Positions 56,001 through 63,010 of a stretch of DNA of 64,000 nt are shown piece by piece; positions within the stretch are counted from its first letter, which is position 1, and each line of letters starts with the position of its first letter. Under the pieces are notes generated by a model. That model made no database searches. It worked only from the letters and a program-made list of their open reading frames with translations, and had not been told where the DNA came from. The translations under genes and the position numbers were made by a program. This DNA comes from Uliginosibacterium paludis (lineage in GTDB: Bacteria; Pseudomonadota; Gammaproteobacteria; Burkholderiales; Rhodocyclaceae), in contig NZ_JBDIVF010000001.1 of the NCBI RefSeq assembly GCF_039631355.1, positions 1 through 64,000 on the forward strand, written 5' to 3'.

Positions 56001-57581
56001 ATACAGGTCACTTCCAGCCTGAATGTAGGTATACCCACCACCTGTATAAACACCAGAACCATAGCTTGTTTCTTCTCCGCCATAAAAATCTCCGACACGG
56101 CCTTTACCATCGGCATCAACAACAATATCCAAACCTCCGTCGCTGACATCGTAGGTATCGAATCCCAGCCCCCCCACAAGACTATCGTCGCCGTCACCAC
56201 CATCCAGCGTATCTGTACCAATACCACCGACCAAGGTATCGTTATCCCCGCCCCCCAGCAGCAAGTCACTGCCGTAATCACCAAGCAGCATGTCGTTGCC
56301 ATCACCGCCATGCAGGGTATCTCCCTGCAGGCTTCCAAGCATCAAATCGCGCTTGCTGTCGTTCGAGGTATTGGCAGACATAGCGTCACTGCCAGACCGA
56401 ACACTGAACCGATCAAAATCAGTGAGACTTACTGCCCCTTTTGCTTGCGAAACAGCCAAGGCCTGAATGGCTGGCAGCAAAAGATCCCAGCCTTTTGTAT
56501 CTGCTTGCGAAACGAGTTTGGCCGACTCGAACTGAACGCCTCCGTTAAGTTCATAAAATAGCGGATCTATATTATTACCCTGAGCATAAAAGTAATATTG
56601 GGTAAGTGCAGCCAGCAAGCCTTTAACCATGGCATCGTCAGCAGCACCAGACGCATCATGGATTTTGTTCATCTCTTTCGCCAGGGAGTCTAGCAAACCT
56701 CTATTTTCGATATCCCGACGCAATAAATTGGCCAAAAAATCAGGCGCATCGGAGCCCCTCAGATCTGAGCTTTTGTATAGACTTTCGTCAAAAAACACAT
56801 CAATTGCTTTGCTGTTTTTAAGGAAAGCAGAGTAAAAATCTTTAGATCGCAATATCACATTCAGCAGATCGATTGAGTGTAAGTCGATCGAATTTGTGAT
56901 ATCTCCCGGTGTCGATATATTGGTGAGCGAGCCAATATATGGAACCAATACGCGCAAATGTTCAAGTATCTCGCCGTCTAGGTAACTACCCGTCACATTT
57001 GATTCACGCAGCATAAGCATTGCTGTCAGTATTGGACTACCGATCGGCATGGATAGCTGAATCTCCGCCGCGTCAAAGTATTTTTTTAGCGATTCCGGAA
57101 AATTCGTGTATCCATCATTTATCAGCATCAATTTGACAGCTATCAATGAAGCAGAGTTCAGCACAGTGGCTTTGAACGGCGCAGGATCAAAAACTGTAGC
57201 GCGCTTATCAAACAAAATCGCCATCACGGACGCCAAGCCCCCCCCCAAGGAGTGTCCCGTAAAGCTGATGTCGTCTTTGTAGTTCCTGAGAACTAACTCA
57301 ATTGCATCCACCAACTGCCGATTCGGCACCAATCCTGTGCCTAAGGCGGCATTAGCCTGCCAGTCGGGTTGCGACAGCGAAATGCTTGGGTCATTTGTGC
57401 CAGTAAAGGCTACGACCGTTTCCCCTCCGTTCGTAAACACACCGGCAGAGAAGCCGTCTAACTGATCAGGCACCAAGTACTCAGTCCAGCCGCAGTACTG
57501 CATATCCGGGACTTTATTTTTAAAGTTAGCGCGACTATAAACACGGCCTGAAAACTCTGCATACAATTCATTGCTTACCAC
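50001..57581 (-). CDS. Giant RTX protein with N-terminal class 3 lipase domain and FrpC-like module
   Basis: 2526 residues, no Sec signal. A lipase_3-like domain (about 30-200) has 'VVAFTGTNDP' and the nucleophile elbow 'FTGHSLGGG' with Ser111; an Asp candidate is in 'VFDPAPF'. RTX repeats follow (about 415-490), then an FrpC-like module (about 565-1010) beginning 'PLILDLDGDGVET' with EF-like loops 'DLDGNGQIDSG' and 'DSNHDGRVD'. Long RTX arrays, two cadherin-like Ig domains (about 1960-2170), more RTX repeats and a C-terminal secretion region ending 'VIAANWK' complete it. Expected to be exported by the T1SS next door as a calcium-folded toxin or lipase. The 5' third is clearly more AT-rich than the 3' end, suggesting a mosaic. 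Its start overlaps the lipoprotein gene. Confidence 0.9.
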   Translation of the reverse strand: MVSNELYAEFSGRVYSRANFKNKVPDMQYCGWTEYLVPDQLDGFSAGVFTNGGETVVAFTGTNDPSISLSQPDWQANAALGTGLVPNRQLVDAIELVLRNYKDDISFTGHSLGGGLASVMAILFDKRATVFDPAPFKATVLNSASLIAVKLMLINDGYTNFPESLKKYFDAAEIQLSMPIGSPILTAMLMLRESNVTGSYLDGEILEHLRVLVPYIGSLTNISTPGDITNSIDLHSIDLLNVILRSKDFYSAFLKNSKAIDVFFDESLYKSSDLRGSDAPDFLANLLRRDIENRGLLDSLAKEMNKIHDASGAADDAMVKGLLAALTQYYFYAQGNNIDPLFYELNGGVQFESAKLVSQADTKGWDLLLPAIQALAVSQAKGAVSLTDFDRFSVRSGSDAMSANTSNDSKRDLMLGSLQGDTLHGGDGNDMLLGDYGSDLLLGGGDNDTLVGGIGTDTLDGGDGDDSLVGGLGFDTYDVSDGGLDIVVDADGKGRVGDFYGGEETSYGSGVYTGGGYTYIQAGSDLYVMGGAGPVIIKKFTNDDLGIHLEKKEEDPNPFQRAQKTTSPLILDLDGDGVETIGKSAYIHFDHDGNHFAENTGWVGQDDGLLVRDLDGNGQIDSGKELFGSNTVLSSGKVASDGFAALVELDSNHDGRVDINDEDFSSLRVWKDANSDGLVDAGELLTLAEANVDALNVAFSSSNQTDSAGNQHLLNGNFIRTDGVVAPMTDVWFSVNYKSTQDLGLVPVSDEIAAMPNVGGSGNVSSLQQAMAKDASGHLKSLVDKFSLETDPDLRKSILTTLIYAWAGVEGVDPSSRAARMIYGNAIGDARKLATLEAIYGESYLGTWCWGERDPNPHGPAAAILLKEFDAISSKIYVQLMAQTHLKDIYESVSLKFDSAAGGYIFDVSDMVDALQKSNEIDGVAYARLAKDLVDNLRADGSFGEQVLNALQLKALDNGPGFLSPFLVGFSAVIVGGAGADALFGTNGNDLIQGLSGGDGLYGRSGNDTLDGGVGNDLLQGEGGDDVYIFRAGDGQDILLDYDTRIGNVDTIHFSTGIKPEDVVVVRDLFNLNVSLRGSTDSLAISNWFGGEAYQIERIEFSDGTSWDRDAVLSRLVAPLGTAGDDALYGADITDALSAMAGNDTLYGFGGRDTLDGGEGDDYLFGGNDADKLQGGGGNDVIYGEVGGDAVDGGAGDDALFGGNDADNLQGGSGGDKLYGENGNDTLAGGAGDDELIGGAGDDVYIFVRGDGRDTIIEDYQDSTTILIADLSLDELAFSRFGQDLKVRFLTSRTDEIILSNFYTDDSPRSALKLSYSDGTSLLLDAQALLQRTSVGTAFDDRLEGGGGDDSLQGLSGSDALLGMTGNDTLVGGSGNDTLNGGSGADAMAGGLGDDAYVVDDVGDVITEATGEGIDTVSSSLSITLSSNVENLLLVGNSNIDATGNEEANVIQGNSDANRIIGLGGGDELKGDAGDDALDGGSGDDFLDGGLGIDTLVGGLGDDIFLVDRADDIVIENTGEGTDTVRATASYVLSADVENLVLDANGGSIDGTGNSLANYLSGNDYGNRLNGGNGADTLEGQGGDDTYVLDTLDDLIIEAQDGGDDTVEIGLTYTLGNNLEGLILTGADHIDGTGNDSDNTLLGNDGNNQLSGGSGGDSLEGGVGNDTLDGGADDDFMVGGVGDDAYATDSQGDRIRELFDEGIDTEIRSFETTYLLADNVENLTLTGTIYRGNGNDLNNVIIGNDADNNLLGLEGDDSLIGGGGADALFGGVGQDTLIGGEGDDYYEIDDAGDVIVENSNEGDDFVRSAVSWTLGANLERLAVDGDADLTLTGNGLNNGLWGNGGNNVLNGGWGDDYLAGGQGDDVYVFNKGDGQDSIDNTDILGAVDTLRFGAGIADTDVMAFQSGTHIFFKIKGTTDQIALINYFGSDSDLDGQTADHKIDRVEFANGVVWDQAMVQTVVDRASNNHSPTVNSYLPTLQAKAGSAFNYTIAANTITDPDVWDSITYSVKMADGSAVPAWLTFDAATRTLSGTPGASNVGSLQFILWGTDNYGYSAGEYVNMTIGAPNHAPVLSIALVDQVAAQGAMFSYTVPSGAFTDADAGDTLSYSATLADGSALPSWLVFNTATRTFSGTPTSTGTLSIKVTSKDTGNLTTSDIFDVVVSIQNQTLNGTAAADSLSGGAGNDVLNGLAGSDTLKGGAGNDTLNGGAGNDSMTGGLGDDSYVVDSASDIVTEAVNEGIDLVQSSVTYTLSANVENLTLTGTAAINGTGNALDNVLTGNSAVNTLTGAAGNDTLDGGAGADSLIGGAGNDTYVVDNTGDVVTENASEGTDLVKAGVTYTLSNNVENLTLTGTTAINGTGNALDNLLTGNSGVNTLTGAAGNDTLDGAAGNDSLVGGVGNDTYVLGRGYGTDTVTENDTTTGNTDVLKTATDISSSQLWFVKNGNNLEVSVIGTSDKMVVSNWYLGSQYHVEQFKSGDGKTLLDSQVANLVSAMAAFAPPAAGQTTLPTNYQSSLNTVIAANWK

Positions 57582-58273
57582 GACGCTCCCCCTTCTTTAT
57601 ATTTAAGAAAAGTCTTTTTTTTGCAGGACTTATCAACACTATATTCCTCACAAACCTCAACGGTAGTGTGCCTACACTCTTTGTCATAGTTATACTCAGA
57701 CTGAACTTCTTCAAAAGTAATAATTCGCTGATACACCACCCCCCAGGCGCCAGTTCTCTGCGTGGCTTTACGTTTTAAATCGATTGAAAAAGGCTCGCCT
57801 TTCTCCAAGTCGATTTCACGGTACATATTTGTTTTTTGTCCAACGAGCCTTTCATCCAACGGTACCCGAACCCAGGCCCCTTGACGAAAAACAAACTCTA
57901 TATAGGGGTACTTTGGCTGCTCCAACTCGAACCATGTTTCGCAACCGTTATAAAATGATGAAACGATATACCACTCTTTTTTTTCTGAATTGTAATTAAA
58001 GATCATTGGACGATATTTGCTTTCCCACGCAGGTAGTGGAGCGTCGCCTGGCGGGGAAAATCGCAAACTGTAGTGTTCATTCTTGATGCCTGAAGGACCG
58101 CCCATTTCGTGCATACCGTCTGCCGACGCTGTGCGCTCAACCCACACCACTCGTCCATCAGAAAGCTGAACCTCTTCCCGCCATTGCAACGGCTTTTTTG
58201 GGTAATCTTGGCCACATGCCTCAAGCAATCCTACCAATAAAATTGGCCAAATAACCACCTTAAGCCATCTCAT
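57575..58273 (-). CDS. Putative lipoprotein, candidate immunity partner of the RTX lipase
   Basis: A 232-residue protein with a lipoprotein signal 'IWPILLVGLLEACGQ' (lipobox LEAC, about residue 20). The mature part is beta-rich and aromatic ('EWYIVSSFYNGCETWFELEQP') and ends in a Lys/Cys-rich stretch with 'CRHTTVEVCEEYSVDKSCKKK'. AAAGGAC precedes the ATG. The gene is AT-rich and overlaps the RTX lipase start by 7 bp, implying translational coupling. I do not recognise the family. Lipoprotein partners are known to neutralise secreted lipase effectors, so immunity is a reasonable guess; a chaperone or processing role is possible. Confidence 0.7.
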   Translation of the reverse strand: MRWLKVVIWPILLVGLLEACGQDYPKKPLQWREEVQLSDGRVVWVERTASADGMHEMGGPSGIKNEHYSLRFSPPGDAPLPAWESKYRPMIFNYNSEKKEWYIVSSFYNGCETWFELEQPKYPYIEFVFRQGAWVRVPLDERLVGQKTNMYREIDLEKGEPFSIDLKRKATQRTGAWGVVYQRIITFEEVQSEYNYDKECRHTTVEVCEEYSVDKSCKKKTFLKYKEGGASW

Positions 58274-58303
58274 TTGACGTCCTTTAGATAGAAAAATAAC
58301 TTT

Positions 58304-58332
58304 AATATTTATTATTTATTCCAATAAATATT
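58304..58332. promoter_or_regulatory. AT-rich inverted repeat upstream of the lipoprotein/RTX operon
   Basis: AATATTTATT (58304-58313) and AATAAATATT (58323-58332) form a perfect 10-bp inverted repeat about 30-60 bp before the lipoprotein ATG, overlapping the likely promoter region. It could be an operator, or simply AT-rich curvature DNA bound by H-NS-like proteins. Confidence 0.4.
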
Positions 58333-58359
58333 ATGTCGCGATTTCCGTTTAAGACGCTA

Positions 58360-58458
58360 TTAAACCGGCAACAAATTACCTTACATCCGGGTACTGTAAG
58401 TCGTTGACTCGCAAAAGGTTCGAAGCCGACTGTGCTGCCTAAAATGTTGCCGGGTTAA
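58360..58458. mobile_element. Possible 99-bp MITE-like element
   Basis: Terminal inverted repeats TTAAACCGGCAACA and TGTTGCCGGGTTAA (13 of 14 match) are flanked on both sides by TA, the target duplication made by IS630/Tc1-mariner-type transposases. It has no coding capacity. A single copy is seen, so this rests only on structure. Confidence 0.4.
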
Positions 58459-58568
58459 TAGTGGCAAGAAACAAAAACATCCTCATATTCTCGCCCCTGC
58501 GTTGAGTCGGTACTGCTTTGCAAATTATTGTGCATCATCGCGCAGATCCAGGCCCAAGCTAGGGCCCT

Positions 58569-58650
58569 TCAGCGCAGCAAGATTTTTTTGACTGAGGCCA
58601 ACAAAAAATCAACTATTTCACCATTTTCGCGATCTCAAATGGCTTTGCTT
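58569..58650 (-). pseudogene. Decayed fragment of a glycosyltransferase gene
   Basis: This stretch aligns with 61603-61690 inside the intact glycosyltransferase gene. Shared blocks include CCATTTT.GCGATCTC.AATG and the stretch around the 'RDRQNGELVVFFD' and 'LSQKILRAL' codons. In-frame stops and indels destroy the frame. It lies on the RTX-lipase side of the cluster, as expected for the glycosyltransferase gene of a duplicated module. Confidence 0.65.
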
Positions 58651-58839
58651 ACGCCCAAAGTGTCGTCATTCATTTGCAGCGAACCAGACGTCGAAAATTT
58701 TGCCGATCATGCCGCGACAAAGCCGCGTGCTGAAAAACCCGTCTGCGCGCAAGCATTCAACCCTTCCCCCAGACGGCAACACGTTCCAGCCTATACAGGA
58801 CGAGTTGCACCGAGTCATTGCTTCGGCAGCGCCCACCTG

Positions 58840-58914
58840 CTAAGGGTTAGCCTCCGCTATTTCTGACCGCGGATCGATCACTACGTGCTGTCCGTTATTG
58901 TCTTGTGACCCCAT
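58840..58914 (-). pseudogene. Truncated 5' end of a second type I secretion ABC gene
   Basis: Minus-strand translation from 58914 gives 'MGSQDNNGQHVV' and 'PRSEIAEANP' before a stop, against 'MNSQNNNGLHVV' and 'PQSETRG' at the start of the ABC exporter at 49900. Similarity continues upstream through the terminator into the RTX C-terminal codons. Only 24 codons remain. It is the relic of an exporter gene that once followed the second RTX gene. Confidence 0.8.
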
Positions 58915-58962
58915 ACCACTCGATTCAAACAGAAGCCTCGCTTGGCACAGGGCTCAAAAACA

Positions 58963-58992
58963 CGGACAGGACTGAAGGCTCAGCCCTGTCCG
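58963..58992 (-). terminator. Terminator of the second RTX gene
   Basis: CGGACAGGACTGA/TCAGCCCTGTCCG (12 of 13 pairs plus a wobble pair) with TGTTTTTG following on the minus strand. It is the duplicate of the hairpin at 49949-49978. Confidence 0.85.
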
Positions 58993-59014
58993 TATTCACT
59001 GCAGGTGCTACAAG

Positions 59015-61285
59015 TTATTTCCAGTTGGCCGCAATAACGGCATTAAGGCTTGCCTGATAAGTACTCGGCAATGTCGTCTGTCCAGCAACCGGTGGGGCGA
59101 ATGAAGCCATCGCACTGACCAGCGCATTGACCTGACTATCGATGAGCACTTTGCCGTCACCGCTTTTGAACTGCTCGACGTGATACGGGCTACCCGAGTA
59201 CCAGTTGCTGACCACCATTTTGTCAGCCGTGCCGATGATGCTGACTTCGAGATTGTTGCCGTTGCGTGCAAACCAGAGTTGGGTGGCGGCGATGTCAGCC
59301 CCCGTCTGCAAGACGTCGGCATTGCCTGCAGTGCTATCGTTTTCTGCCACGGTATCAAGGCCGCTACCGCGGTTGAGCATATAGGTGTCATTACCCACTC
59401 CACCCACCAAGGTGTCTCGGCCGGCGCCGCCATCAAGCAGATCACTCCCTGCCCCACCTGTAAGCTGGTTTGCCCCTGCATTACCGATCAAGCGGTTGTC
59501 CAGTCCGTTACCCGCACCGCTCAGCCCGCTGGTGCCGAGCAGCGTCAGGTTTTCGAGGTTGTTGCCGAGCGTATAGTTAATGCTGGACTGGACAAGATCG
59601 ATACCTCCGTTCGCGCCCTCAATGACCCTGTCCCCCGACGCGTCAACGACATAAGTGTCATCGCCCGAACCACCCGTCATGAGATCGCTGCCAGCACCAC
59701 CATCCAGCACGTCGCGACCGTCACCACCGTTCAAAGTGTCATTGCCCGCAAAACCATATAGAACGTCAGCGCCTGACGTGCCGGTAAGCACGTCAGCAAC
59801 GCCAGTGCCGGCAACCGTGGTAATTGCTTCGCTGATTGCCAACCGGAACATATCGCTCACCGAAGCACCCGCAATATCTGTTGCGGTTACTACAAGTTCC
59901 AGGGATCCAGCGCTGCCTGTGGGTGGAGTGCCAATAAATGTTCCCGTATCTGACTTGAAACTCAGCCATGACGGCAATGGCAGCCCACCGACAAGAGTTG
60001 CTGAAAGCGTCAGTCGATCTCCTGCGTCAAGATCCTTGAAGGCATCGGCCGGCAACACATAGCTGAACACAGCTGCTTCTTTGGCGTTGATATCTGGAAT
60101 TCCTGCAAGAACTAAAGGGGCGTCATTGATGTTCAACACTTTGAGGTGGAAAGCATCCGAAATACTGAAGCCACTCTTGTCGGTGGCCACAACACGGATA
60201 TCAAGCTCACCAACATCCGCATTTTTCGGCTTTCCAGCGAGAACAAGTGTGGCGGAGTCGAAACTCAACCAACCAGGAAGAGGAGCTCCATCGAGCAGGG
60301 TAACGCTATAGCTAAGAACATCGGCAGCGTCCTGGTCGGTAAAGACACCAGTGAGTGCATAAGAAAAAGGCACATCCTGAGCCGTTGTGATGTCAAGCAA
60401 AGGCGTCGAAAGAGCAGGAGAATGAGGCCGTGCAAGCTCGTCAAGCTCCAGTTTGGCCCAGACGGAGCCGTCGGCAAAGAACACGTCCGGTCGATCTTGC
60501 AAAGTGAGGGCAAGATAGTCGCGAACCGTGAGCATGTCTTCACCTGCCTGAAGCAGAAGATCGGCGCCTTGCGCACCGAGTTTTATGTCTCCTCGCGACA
60601 ATCCGGCTCCGAGCTGAATGCGATCCCTTTCGCCAGGACTAAAAGGCATGCCGATGATGGTGTCCTGCCCATCTCCCCGGCCAAAGTAGTAGGTGTCGCT
60701 CCCCGTGCCACCGACAAGCAAATCATTCCCCGCGCCACCATAGAGCGCGTCATTGCCGTCCATCCCCTCGAGCGTGTCCTGACCCGCTCCACCGATCANN
60801 NNNNNNNNNNNNNNNNNNNNNNNNNNNNNNNNNNNNNNNNNNNNNNNNNNNNNNNNNNNNNNNNNNNNNNNNNNNNNNNNNNNNNNNNNNNNNNNNNNNN
60901 NNNNNNNNNNNNNNNNNNNNNNNNNNNNNNNNNNNNNNNNNNNNNNNNNNNNNNNNNNNNNNNNNNNNNNNNNNNNNNNNNNNNNNNNNNNNNNNNNNNN
61001 NNNNNNNNNNNNNNNNNNNNNNNNNNNNNNNNNNNNNNNNNNNNNNNNNNNNNNNNNNNNNNNNNNGGCGCCGTCGGTGATGGTGTCCTGCCCATCTCCC
61101 CGGCCAAAGTAGTAGGTGTCGCTCCCCGTGCCACCGACAAGCAGATCATTCCCCGCGCCACCATAGAGCGCGTCATTGCCGTCGCCGCCGTCGAGCGTGT
61201 CCTGACCCTCAAAACCTTTAAGCACATCATCCTCCGTCGTTCCAGACAGAAAATCACTTGCTACAGACCCGGCAACTACAGTCAT
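59015..61285 (-). CDS. RTX protein with cadherin-like domains (internal assembly gap)
   Basis: About 756 residues from the ATG at 61285 ('MTVVAGSVASDFLSG'), which follows AAAGGA; a longer frame upstream is not used. RTX blocks begin at once ('GGDGNDALYGGAGNDLLVGGTGSD'), interrupted by 268 N. A 'DMLTVRDYLALTLQDRP' linker, two dystroglycan/cadherin-type Ig domains ('LPGWLSFDSATL', 'LPSWLSFKSDTG'), further RTX repeats and a C-terminus ending 'VIAANWK' follow. The last 110 or so residues are close to those of the giant RTX lipase, so both probably use the same exporter. No enzymatic domain is seen; a surface or structural role is likely. Confidence 0.85.
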   Translation of the reverse strand: MTVVAGSVASDFLSGTTEDDVLKGFEGQDTLDGGDGNDALYGGAGNDLLVGGTGSDTYYFGRGDGQDTITDGAXXXXXXXXXXXXXXXXXXXXXXXXXXXXXXXXXXXXXXXXXXXXXXXXXXXXXXXXXXXXXXXXXXXXXXXXXXXXXXXXXXXXXXXXXXIGGAGQDTLEGMDGNDALYGGAGNDLLVGGTGSDTYYFGRGDGQDTIIGMPFSPGERDRIQLGAGLSRGDIKLGAQGADLLLQAGEDMLTVRDYLALTLQDRPDVFFADGSVWAKLELDELARPHSPALSTPLLDITTAQDVPFSYALTGVFTDQDAADVLSYSVTLLDGAPLPGWLSFDSATLVLAGKPKNADVGELDIRVVATDKSGFSISDAFHLKVLNINDAPLVLAGIPDINAKEAAVFSYVLPADAFKDLDAGDRLTLSATLVGGLPLPSWLSFKSDTGTFIGTPPTGSAGSLELVVTATDIAGASVSDMFRLAISEAITTVAGTGVADVLTGTSGADVLYGFAGNDTLNGGDGRDVLDGGAGSDLMTGGSGDDTYVVDASGDRVIEGANGGIDLVQSSINYTLGNNLENLTLLGTSGLSGAGNGLDNRLIGNAGANQLTGGAGSDLLDGGAGRDTLVGGVGNDTYMLNRGSGLDTVAENDSTAGNADVLQTGADIAATQLWFARNGNNLEVSIIGTADKMVVSNWYSGSPYHVEQFKSGDGKVLIDSQVNALVSAMASFAPPVAGQTTLPSTYQASLNAVIAANWK
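60799..61066. other. Assembly gap (268 N) in RTX repeats
   Basis: The flanks at about 60661-60784 and 61084-61206 are almost identical, so the gap lies within a tandem duplication with an apparent period of about 423 bp. True length uncertain. Confidence 0.9.
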
Positions 61286-61481
61286 ATGAAATCCTTTACT
61301 AAAACTTCTCTTATGAGTCAGTGGTCTTGGCGTTACGCTCATACTGCGAAAATTTGTGAGCGCTTAAAAATCCTGCTACTGCTTTACGCTTCTAGCAGTC
61401 CAATTTCTGCGTTCCTTGTCCGCCAATTGATTTGCGTCTATGGGTTGTTTGCAATTTATCGATCGGCATGACACGTATTCA

Positions 61482-62873
61482 TTACTCCTGAACTCGGCTC
61501 AAACGCAGTGTGTTTTCGTAAGCCAGCAGGCCAGAATAAAGGTCGTAGGACTTGGCATCGGCTCTTGCAGCATCGCGAAAAAATTGGCCGTTGGCGGGAT
61601 CATTCAGCGCGCGCAGAATTTTCTGGCTGAGAGCACTCAGATCAAAAAAAACCACCAGTTCGCCATTTTGGCGATCTCGAATGACTTCCTGCACCGGAGC
61701 GGTATCCGAGGCGATAATTCGGCAGCCGCTAGCCATGGCTTCGAGCAAGGACCAGGACAGCACAAAGGGATAGGTGAGATAGACGTGTACAGCCGAGACC
61801 TGGAGGATTGTCTTGTAAGTCTCATAAGGCACTTTCCCCAGAAAATGGATCCGGGGCAGCCATTGATCGAGCTGCTCGCCATGCGTTTCACGTAACTCGC
61901 GCAGCATCTTCGCTCGCCAGTGCGGGGCATCTTTGGGCAAGGAACCGTAGCTCTTGCCGTCACCGCCAACAATCAGGATTTGTGCGGTGGGGTGAGCTTT
62001 GAGCACTGCGGGCAGTGCACGCATGAACTGATGAAAGCCGCGATAGGGTTCAAGGTTGCGGGCAACATAGGTGACTACGGGATCGCCCACCTTGAGCGTC
62101 GTGCCATCCGGCAGCGTGAGCGAGGTGGATGGATCAGGACCGAGGTTTTCGGTGTCGATACCTTCGTGAATGACCTGGATCTTGTCCTGATAGGCCTCGG
62201 GGAAGCGACTCTTCTGCCATTGCGTCGGCGCAATCGCGGCATCGCAGTTTTGCAGATTCAGGAGATGCAAGGCATTCCAGGTGTTGATACGCAGGCGATC
62301 ATCGAGCGTGGGCGGAAACTCCGGGTCAAAGCCAAAGTCTGCATCGGTCGTGGCGTAGTACCACTCGCAGAAATGGATGAGCCGGGCCTGCGGGTAGATC
62401 TCTTTTGCGTAGAGGGTTTCTCCCCAGCCGGGGTGGGCAAGGATCACGTCGGGCACGAAACCCTTGCGCTTGAGCGCCGCCAGCGCCCGCGCCACAGCTT
62501 GGCCGTGCAGCACAGCCGCTTCCATCTGGCGCAGGTAGGGGTGGGTTTCAGCCTTGGCTTCGCGGTGGAGTTTGTATTTGAACCAGGGGAAGTCTGGCAG
62601 GCCGGGCGCGGTATTGCGCCCCAGACCGACGACTTCTACATCAGGGCGGGTAGCCAGATGCCGCGCAATGTGGCGGAACTGGCCGGGGAAGTTCTGATGG
62701 ATGATGAGGATGCGGCGGCGCTTCAGCGCCGATTGCTCCGAATGCGCCTCGAAACCTGATGCCCGTACGCCCCTCAAACTCTCAACGCTGACACGCCCCC
62801 GCTCTGCCACCCACCGCTCCCCCGCAAATTGAGCACACAAACCAAGAAACCTATTTGTCATTCTTTTGCACAA
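61482..62873 (-). CDS. Glycosyltransferase family 4 (GT-B fold)
   Basis: Up to 463 residues. After a poorly conserved N-terminus, 'RRILIIHQNFPGQFRHIARHLA' starts the GT-B acceptor domain (about 52). 'ILAHPGWGETLYAKEI' and the C-terminal nucleotide-sugar domain with 'VTYVARNLEPYRGFHQFMRAL', 'LIVGGDG' and 'LSWSLLEAMASGCRIIASDTAPVQEVI' (the EX7E-type region) follow. It should transfer a sugar from an activated donor in the cytosol. Being next to the RTX gene, and duplicated with it, suggests it modifies the RTX protein or a surface glycan it binds. The start could lie up to about 45 residues further in. Confidence 0.88.
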   Translation of the reverse strand: MCKRMTNRFLGLCAQFAGERWVAERGRVSVESLRGVRASGFEAHSEQSALKRRRILIIHQNFPGQFRHIARHLATRPDVEVVGLGRNTAPGLPDFPWFKYKLHREAKAETHPYLRQMEAAVLHGQAVARALAALKRKGFVPDVILAHPGWGETLYAKEIYPQARLIHFCEWYYATTDADFGFDPEFPPTLDDRLRINTWNALHLLNLQNCDAAIAPTQWQKSRFPEAYQDKIQVIHEGIDTENLGPDPSTSLTLPDGTTLKVGDPVVTYVARNLEPYRGFHQFMRALPAVLKAHPTAQILIVGGDGKSYGSLPKDAPHWRAKMLRELRETHGEQLDQWLPRIHFLGKVPYETYKTILQVSAVHVYLTYPFVLSWSLLEAMASGCRIIASDTAPVQEVIRDRQNGELVVFFDLSALSQKILRALNDPANGQFFRDAARADAKSYDLYSGLLAYENTLRLSRVQE

Positions 62874-63010
62874 TTTAACAGATTAAAACAAGAACGCTCT
62901 CGCCCCTCGTCAACCTGTTCTGGGTATCCAAGAATTTTGCCCGCAAGGGCATGTTCCGCTGAGAGGCAGGCTTCAGCACGGCGATATCTATGGGTTGCGA
63001 ACAAGGCCGC

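Noticed and set aside
58360..58458. Integron attC site or tRNA (a GGTTCGAAGCC T-loop-like string is present)
   Set aside because: The ends do not match the RYYYAAC/GTTRRRY core-site pattern and no cloverleaf can be built; terminal inverted repeats with TA flanks fit better.
58528..58866. 112-codon plus-strand frame between the RTX genes
   Set aside because: It runs antisense through the glycosyltransferase and ABC gene remnants, which explain the sequence better.
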